42,112 bases of DNA from positions 1 to 42,112 of the forward strand of contig CAIVTJ010000121.1 of the NCBI GenBank assembly GCA_903908825.1, written 5' to 3'. Of this stretch, positions 37,149 through 42,112 are shown one piece after another. Position 1 is the stretch's first letter, and every line of letters begins with the position of its first letter. The position numbers and the translations under genes are program-made. The notes below the pieces were generated by a model, which saw only the letters and a program-made list of their open reading frames with translations, had not been told where the DNA came from and searched no databases. Source of the stretch: an uncultured Pseudomonadota bacterium. GTDB taxonomy: Bacteria > Pseudomonadota > Gammaproteobacteria > Steroidobacterales > Steroidobacteraceae.

Positions 37149-37939
37149 GCGGTGGGCGCTTTCAGGCAGACTCGGGTCTCTTCTTGTAAGGCCAACCAGT
37201 GCGGCGAGGCAAGGTAGCGGTGTTCAGCGGCACGCGCCGCACTGGTGTGGGGTCCGGGCAGTTCGGGGTGGCACATGAGCACGCCACCGTCTGCCAAGCC
37301 GGCCAACCAGCCGCGCAGGCGCGTATCGTAACCGCTTTCACTGACCAGATCGTACACACCCGCAAAGTCGCTGTTGCTGCGCAAGCCCCGCAGCCGCAAC
37401 TGCCGGCGCAGAGCCTTAGCACCCAGCAGGCCGATCACGGCGGCTTTAGCACCGCGATAGCGCTGCGGCCAGGTGCAGCGTAGCCACAGGTGTGTATTGC
37501 CGCGATGCTGCAACTCTGCCAGCAGCAGGTCGCGGATCACCGGGAACTGATGCACATGTTCGTGACCATCGATGAAATCCGGTGGTGTGCCGAACAGCGT
37601 TTCGAAACGTTGCAACTGCCGTGCGATCTCGGTGCGCAAGGCGCTACGGTCCAGTCGCAGCCGCAGATAAGTCGCGGCGATCCAGCCGGTCAGCGGGCGG
37701 GTGCCTGAAAAGACTTTGTTCTCGGTCAGGTTCAGGTGCAGGCCGACCGCTAAGTCCGGACGCAGTGCGCGCAGCGCCGGCAGGTGCTCTGCCACATAGG
37801 GGCCGTCAACGGCGCAACTGGTGGCGTTGATGGCACCCGCCGCACCCAACTGCAAGATCGACTGACACGCGGCCTGGCTTAAGCCAAAGTCATCGGCACA
37901 CACGATGATGCGCCGCAGCTCTGGCGCTGGCGCGTTCAC
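37145..37939 (-). CDS. ChbG/YdjC/HpnK-family carbohydrate deacetylase (NaxD-like)
   Basis: IIVCADDFGLSQAACQSI, VGLHLNLTE, DFIDGHEHVHQFPVIRDLLL, VLMCHPELPGP motifs; GTG start overlapping the upstream stop (GTGA). Confidence 0.9.
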   Translation of the reverse strand: MNAPAPELRRIIVCADDFGLSQAACQSILQLGAAGAINATSCAVDGPYVAEHLPALRALRPDLAVGLHLNLTENKVFSGTRPLTGWIAATYLRLRLDRSALRTEIARQLQRFETLFGTPPDFIDGHEHVHQFPVIRDLLLAELQHRGNTHLWLRCTWPQRYRGAKAAVIGLLGAKALRRQLRLRGLRSNSDFAGVYDLVSESGYDTRLRGWLAGLADGGVLMCHPELPGPHTSAARAAEHRYLASPHWLALQEETRVCLKAPTA

Positions 37940-38934
37940 CGGTGCGGGCCACCGGGTTGCAGCGGTCTGGCGCCGGTGCCGGTTTCGCGGCTGATCAGAT
38001 AACGCGGCCGTTGTTTGACCTCTTCAAAAATGCGCCCGACATATTCGCCGACGATACCCAGCGAGATCAGTTGCACGCCCGACAGGAAGAACACGGCCGC
38101 CGCCAGCGTCGCAAAGCCGGGGATCTCCTGGCCCAGAAACAGCTTCTCGAACACGATCCACAAGGCCATCAGAAACGAGATGACCGAGATGCCTAAGCCT
38201 GCCAGCATGACCATACGCAGTGGCTTAACCGAAAAAGCCGTGACGCCGGTGGCCGCCAGGCTGGCCAGGCTCAGCGGGCTGAACTTGCTCTCGCCTGACA
38301 CGCGCTCTTCCATGGTGATGGCCAGCCCTTCCGAGCGAAAGCCGACCCAGCCATACAGGCCTTTCATGAAACGGTTGCGCTCTGGCAGTGCGCACAAGGC
38401 ATCGACTACGCAGCGATCGAGCAGGCGGAAATCGCCGGCATCGGCTGGAATCTGCGCGCCATGACGCGAGGCGACCAGGCGGTAGAACAGCCGCGAACCC
38501 AAACGGCGCAGCGCCGGTTCCTGATCGCGGTCGGCCTTGGTGGTGTAGACCATGTCGACGCCGGCCTGCCAGCGTTCGACCATGCGCGGGATGACCGACA
38601 GCGGATGCTGGAAGTCCGCATCGAGCAGGACAACACAGTCGCCGGTCGCAGCATCCAGCCCGGCCTGCAAAGCGGCTTCTTTGCCGAAGTTGCGCGACAA
38701 CTCGATGTAATGCACCGGCAAGTGCTGCGCCGCCCGCGCGACGATGGCACCGGTGTCGTCGCTGCTGCCGTCATTGACCACAACGATGTCCACATCATCG
38801 CTGAGGCTGCGGACCATGGCGGTCAGTTGCGTCAGGAAGTCGTCAATCTGCTGCGCTTCGTTATAGGCGGGCACCACGCAGGAGAGGCGGAACTTGCCGT
38901 CCGGATGCCGCAGCGCTGGGGGTGTGTCGATCAT
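37936..38934 (-). CDS. GT2 polyprenyl-phosphate glycosyltransferase (DPM1/ArnC/GtrB-like)
   Basis: LSCVVPAYNEAQQIDDFL, VVVNDGSSDDT, ELSRNFGKEAALQAGLDAATGD, LLDADFQHP, two C-terminal TM helices, GIVGEYVGRIFEEVKQRPRYLI. Confidence 0.93.
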   Translation of the reverse strand: MIDTPPALRHPDGKFRLSCVVPAYNEAQQIDDFLTQLTAMVRSLSDDVDIVVVNDGSSDDTGAIVARAAQHLPVHYIELSRNFGKEAALQAGLDAATGDCVVLLDADFQHPLSVIPRMVERWQAGVDMVYTTKADRDQEPALRRLGSRLFYRLVASRHGAQIPADAGDFRLLDRCVVDALCALPERNRFMKGLYGWVGFRSEGLAITMEERVSGESKFSPLSLASLAATGVTAFSVKPLRMVMLAGLGISVISFLMALWIVFEKLFLGQEIPGFATLAAAVFFLSGVQLISLGIVGEYVGRIFEEVKQRPRYLISRETGTGARPLQPGGPHR

Positions 38935-40397
38935 GTGCGCGGTCCTTGCAGCAGGTGCTGGTACAGCCGTTCATAGGCGCCGACTTGCTTGCGCCAGGAG
39001 AAGTCCTGCGCCATGCCGTTTTGCACCAGCCGTCGCCAGAGCGCTTTGTGTTGATACAGGTCGAGCGCGGTGTTGAGGCCCCAGGCGACGCCACCACCGT
39101 CAAAATCGTTGAACACGACGCCGGTGCCGCTGCGGGTGTCGGCATCGAACTGTTGCACCGAGTCGGCCAGGCCGCCGGTGCGGCGCACCACCGGCACCGT
39201 GCCATAACGCAGGCTGTACATCTGGTTGAGGCCGCAGGGCTCATACAGTGAGGGCATCAGGAAGATGTCACTGCCGGCTTCGATCCAGTGCGACAGTTCC
39301 TCGTTATAGCCACGCTGAAAGGCCACGCGCTGCGGCCAAAGTTGCGCCAGCGCGGCAAAAAAATCTTCGTAGCGCGCATCGCCGCTGCCCAGTACCACCA
39401 GACTCGCGTCGCGTTCCTGCAGCAGCTGCGGCAGTGTATCGAACAGCAGTTCAAAGCCTTTTTGCAGCGTCAGGCGACTGACCACACCGATCAGCGGTCG
39501 CTGCGCCAGCGCTTCCAGCCCGACGCGCTGTTGCAGCAGCTGTTTGAGCTCGGCCTTGATGCCCAGCTGATTAGCGTTGTAATGCCGCGGCAGGTGGCGG
39601 TCGTGTCGCGGGTCCCAGTCCTCGTAATCGACGCCATTGAGCAGGCCGGTCAGATGCCCTGCGCGCTGACGCAATACGCCATCGAGGCCCCAGCCGTGTT
39701 CGGCCGTCTGGATCTCCTGCGCGTAAGTGGGGCTCACGGTGCTGATGTGGTCGGCGTGCAGGATGCCCTCGCGCAGCGGATTGATGCGGCCGGCGTAGCG
39801 TTCACCGGCATCCAGCTGACCGGTTGCCGGGCCCAGACCCGTGTCGGCCGCAAGGTCCGAACTGAAGCTGCCCTGATAGCCCAGGTTGTGTAGCGTCAGC
39901 AAGCTGCGGGTTTCGGCAAACAGGCTGTCCCACGCAAACACGGTGCGCAGCAGCAGCGGTGCCAGCGCGGTGTGCCAGTCGTTGCAATGCAGGATGTGCG
40001 GCGCAAAGCCCATGCGCTGGCAGGCCAACAGCGCCGCGTGGGTCAGCGCGATGAAGCGCAGGTGTTCATCGACGTCGTTGGTATAGAGGCTGCCGCGCGC
40101 ATACAGCTGCGGGCAGTCGATGAGGTAGACCATGGTGCTGGCGCCGGGCAGGCGTGCCGTGTGCACGTCAAACCGCAGCGCATGACTGCCCAGTTGCAGC
40201 GGCACGTTCTGCAGGAACTCGACCGGCCAGACTTCAAGCGTGCTGCGGTCTATTTGCGCGTAGAGCGGCATGAACAGCCGGATGTCATGGCCGGCCGCAT
40301 GCAGATATTTGGCCAGTGCGCCAGACACGTCTGCCAGTCCACCGGTTTTGGCCAGTGGCGCAACTTCAGAGGCGATAAAGCAGATCCGCAGTGCCAT
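38931..40397 (-). CDS. glgA: Glycogen synthase (ADP-glucose)
   Basis: MALRICFIASEVAPLAKTGGLADVSGALAKYL, LHCNDWHTALAPLLLR, LTLHNLGYQG, LNGVDYEDWDPRHD, MPSLYEPCGLNQMYSLRYGTVPVVRRTGGLADSV. Confidence 0.96.
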   Translation of the reverse strand: MALRICFIASEVAPLAKTGGLADVSGALAKYLHAAGHDIRLFMPLYAQIDRSTLEVWPVEFLQNVPLQLGSHALRFDVHTARLPGASTMVYLIDCPQLYARGSLYTNDVDEHLRFIALTHAALLACQRMGFAPHILHCNDWHTALAPLLLRTVFAWDSLFAETRSLLTLHNLGYQGSFSSDLAADTGLGPATGQLDAGERYAGRINPLREGILHADHISTVSPTYAQEIQTAEHGWGLDGVLRQRAGHLTGLLNGVDYEDWDPRHDRHLPRHYNANQLGIKAELKQLLQQRVGLEALAQRPLIGVVSRLTLQKGFELLFDTLPQLLQERDASLVVLGSGDARYEDFFAALAQLWPQRVAFQRGYNEELSHWIEAGSDIFLMPSLYEPCGLNQMYSLRYGTVPVVRRTGGLADSVQQFDADTRSGTGVVFNDFDGGGVAWGLNTALDLYQHKALWRRLVQNGMAQDFSWRKQVGAYERLYQHLLQGPRT

Positions 40398-40527
40398 GGC
40401 ACCAGTGTAGCGGTTACCGGTGTCGCTGCGGGTGGCGGATGGGCCCAAGTTTTGAGCGCCAAAGGCCCTAGACCTTCCTGCGGCGGGTTGGTTCCACATC
40501 GCGCAGCATTTTTGTGCGCTGCTTGCC

Positions 40528-40581
40528 GGAAGCAGAAAACAGCCTGTTTTGTTGTATCAGCAAGCTGTTCCGACTGCTTCC
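40528..40581. promoter_or_regulatory. Nested inverted repeats upstream of the RND efflux operon
   Basis: Inner AAAACAG-C-CTGTTTT at 40536-40550; outer GGAAGCAG at 40528-40535 and CTGCTTCC at 40574-40581. Confidence 0.5.
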
Positions 40582-40645
40582 TCGGCAGGCGCTGCAAGTG
40601 CCATACTGCGACCTCAACAAAAGCCAATTTTTAAGGCGCGCTCTC

Positions 40646-41962
40646 ATGGCCGATATCCGTTCTGTTGTCACCGCTGTTGCTGTCGTCGCTGCGCTTGCTT
40701 GCGGCGGATGGGCGGTCTATGCCGCGAAGCACACCGGGGCCGGGGGCGGCGGCTTTGCGCAGCAAGGCCAAGCCGGTGGTGGTGGTGGCGGAGAGCGCCG
40801 CAATGCCAACGGTGGCGCCACCAACGGCGCGGCCAGCGGTGGTAACGGTGGTTCCGCGCAGAGAGCGCAGGGCGGCCAAGGGGGCGGCCAAGGCGGCCAA
40901 GGCCGGTCTGGTGGCGGCGGTCAGGGCGGCCAGGGCGGGCCGGTCGGCGTGCTGACCGCCGAAGTCCGTATGGCCATTATCGACACCGGGCTCGAGGCCA
41001 TCGGCACGGCGGTGTCCAACGAAGCGGTCAGCGTCACCGCCAAGACTTCCAACATCGTCACGGCCATCCATTTTCAGGACGGTCAGATGGTCAAAGCCCG
41101 CGATGTGCTGGTCGAGCTCGATCACGCACAGGTTACCGCTGAGTTGGCTTCGGCTCAGGCCGACTACACCAACAGCGTCAGTCTGTTCAATCGCAGCAAA
41201 GAACTGGCCGCCATGCAGTCCTTGTCCAAGGCGCAGTTCGAACAGCTCGAAACCAACATGAAATCCAACGAAGCCAAGGTGGCGGCCATACAGGCGCGCT
41301 ACAACGACACGTTTATCCGTGCGCCGTTTAGCGGCCGCGTCGGCCTGCGGCGCGTGAGCTTGGGCGCATTGATCAACCCGGGCACGGTGATCACCACACT
41401 CGATGACTTGAGTGTGGTCAAGGTCGACTTTGCTGTGCCGGACGTATTCATGGCCGAGCTGGGTCGCGCGCAGGCTGTGGCTGCCAAGACGGCTGCCTAT
41501 CCGGGCCGCAAATTCATCGGCAAAGTGGTCAGTGTCGACTCGCGTATCGATCCGAGCTCCCGCTCGATCACTGTGCGTGCGCTGTTGCCTAATCAGGACG
41601 GTGCGCTCAAGCCGGGCATGTTCCTGACGGTCAGCATGGACCGCGATCAACGCAAAGCACTGGTGATCCCTGAGGAAGCGCTGGTGCCTGAGCAGGCACG
41701 GCAGTTCGTCTATGTCATCTTGCCGGGCGATAAAGTGGCCAAACGCGAAGTGCGTATCGGCCGCCGGCAGCCGGGCGAGGTTGAGGTGGTCGAGGGCTTG
41801 GTCAATAACGACCGGGTTGTGGTCGAAGGAACGCTCAAGTTGCGTGAGGGCGCCAGCGTCATCGAACGGCGGCAGGGACAGCCGCCGGCGGGCGCAGAGG
41901 GCGGCGATAAAGCGGCTGCCAAGGCAGCGACTAAGGCACAGGCCAAGGCAGCGACGCCATGA
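40646..41962 (+). CDS. RND efflux transporter periplasmic adaptor subunit
   Basis: N-terminal TM, Gly-rich linker, HlyD-like core (VLVELDHAQVTAELASAQADYTNSVSLFNRSKELAAMQSLSKAQFEQLE; FIRAPFSGRVGLRRVSLGALINPGTVITTLDDLSVVKVDFAVPD). Confidence 0.94.
   Translation: MADIRSVVTAVAVVAALACGGWAVYAAKHTGAGGGGFAQQGQAGGGGGGERRNANGGATNGAASGGNGGSAQRAQGGQGGGQGGQGRSGGGGQGGQGGPVGVLTAEVRMAIIDTGLEAIGTAVSNEAVSVTAKTSNIVTAIHFQDGQMVKARDVLVELDHAQVTAELASAQADYTNSVSLFNRSKELAAMQSLSKAQFEQLETNMKSNEAKVAAIQARYNDTFIRAPFSGRVGLRRVSLGALINPGTVITTLDDLSVVKVDFAVPDVFMAELGRAQAVAAKTAAYPGRKFIGKVVSVDSRIDPSSRSITVRALLPNQDGALKPGMFLTVSMDRDQRKALVIPEEALVPEQARQFVYVILPGDKVAKREVRIGRRQPGEVEVVEGLVNNDRVVVEGTLKLREGASVIERRQGQPPAGAEGGDKAAAKAATKAQAKAATP
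40735..40950 (+). repeat. Low-complexity Gly/Gln/Ala-rich linker coding segment with GGCGGCCAA repeats
   Basis: Encodes GAGGGGFAQQGQAGGGGGGERR...GGQGGGQGGQGRSGGGGQGGQGG; GGCGGCCAA units at 40871, 40883 and 40892. Confidence 0.85.
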
Positions 41963-42112
41963 CTATCTCTGAACTGGCCATACGCCGGCCGGTGTTTGCC
42001 ACCGTGCTGTCGCTGCTGTTGCTCATCTTGGGCATCATGGCAGCGCTGCGCTTGTCGGTGCGCGAATACCCCAACGTCACCTCACCGGTGGTCAACATCA
42101 GCGTCACTTATC
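41959..42112 (+). CDS. RND efflux permease subunit, N-terminal fragment (runs off the window)
   Basis: MTISELAIRRPVFATVLSLLLLILGIMAALRLSVREYPNVTSPVVNISVTY; ATGA overlap with the adaptor gene. Confidence 0.95.
   Translation, partial: MTISELAIRRPVFATVLSLLLLILGIMAALRLSVREYPNVTSPVVNISVTY

Noticed and set aside
1-42112. Search for a defence system, phage, transposon or integron as the novel system
   Set aside because: No nuclease/helicase/RT/TIR/integrase/transposase-like ORFs or terminal repeats recognised; nearly all of the window is assigned to metabolic, transport or envelope genes.

Overview
This is a GC-rich, gene-dense proteobacterial chromosomal window, probably gammaproteobacterial by overall gene style (inference). 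I found no rRNA, tRNA, CRISPR array, prophage or transposase. From left to right it holds: a GH17-like secreted glucanase; a TonB-dependent receptor; an ABC-F ATPase; a DODA-type dioxygenase coupled to a PCu(A)C-like copper chaperone; a DUF748/AsmA-like giant; a yqjD/yqjE/yqjK-like trio; a Sui1/YciH homologue; an OFA-type MFS transporter; a MATE exporter; a CorC/CNNM-type membrane protein; a modB-modC-unknown-barrel operon without modA; fbp; an aldehyde dehydrogenase; feoA-feoB plus a small Cys-tailed membrane protein; an OmpA-like protein; a DUF192 protein; a lipoprotein; a large glycogen/alpha-glucan region (glgP, glgB, glgC, GH57, malQ, LEA2 lipoprotein, glgA); and the start of an RND efflux operon. 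Most of it is recognisable housekeeping or accessory metabolism. The most noteworthy signals are: (1) a GT2 / ChbG-YdjC deacetylase / GT39 cassette that looks like the FlmF2-NaxD-FlmK (or Lgm) lipid A hexosamine-modification route, joined to glgA by successive 4-nt start/stop overlaps; (2) glgB and glgC apparently starting head-to-head on one CCATGG; (3) an unknown outer-membrane-like protein as third gene of a modBC operon; (4) a PCu(A)C protein with a degenerate first metal site and a duplicated Met/His tail; (5) nested inverted repeats upstream of the RND operon and an inverted repeat upstream of glgP. All calls come from reading the sequence and supplied ORFs. No database search was run.
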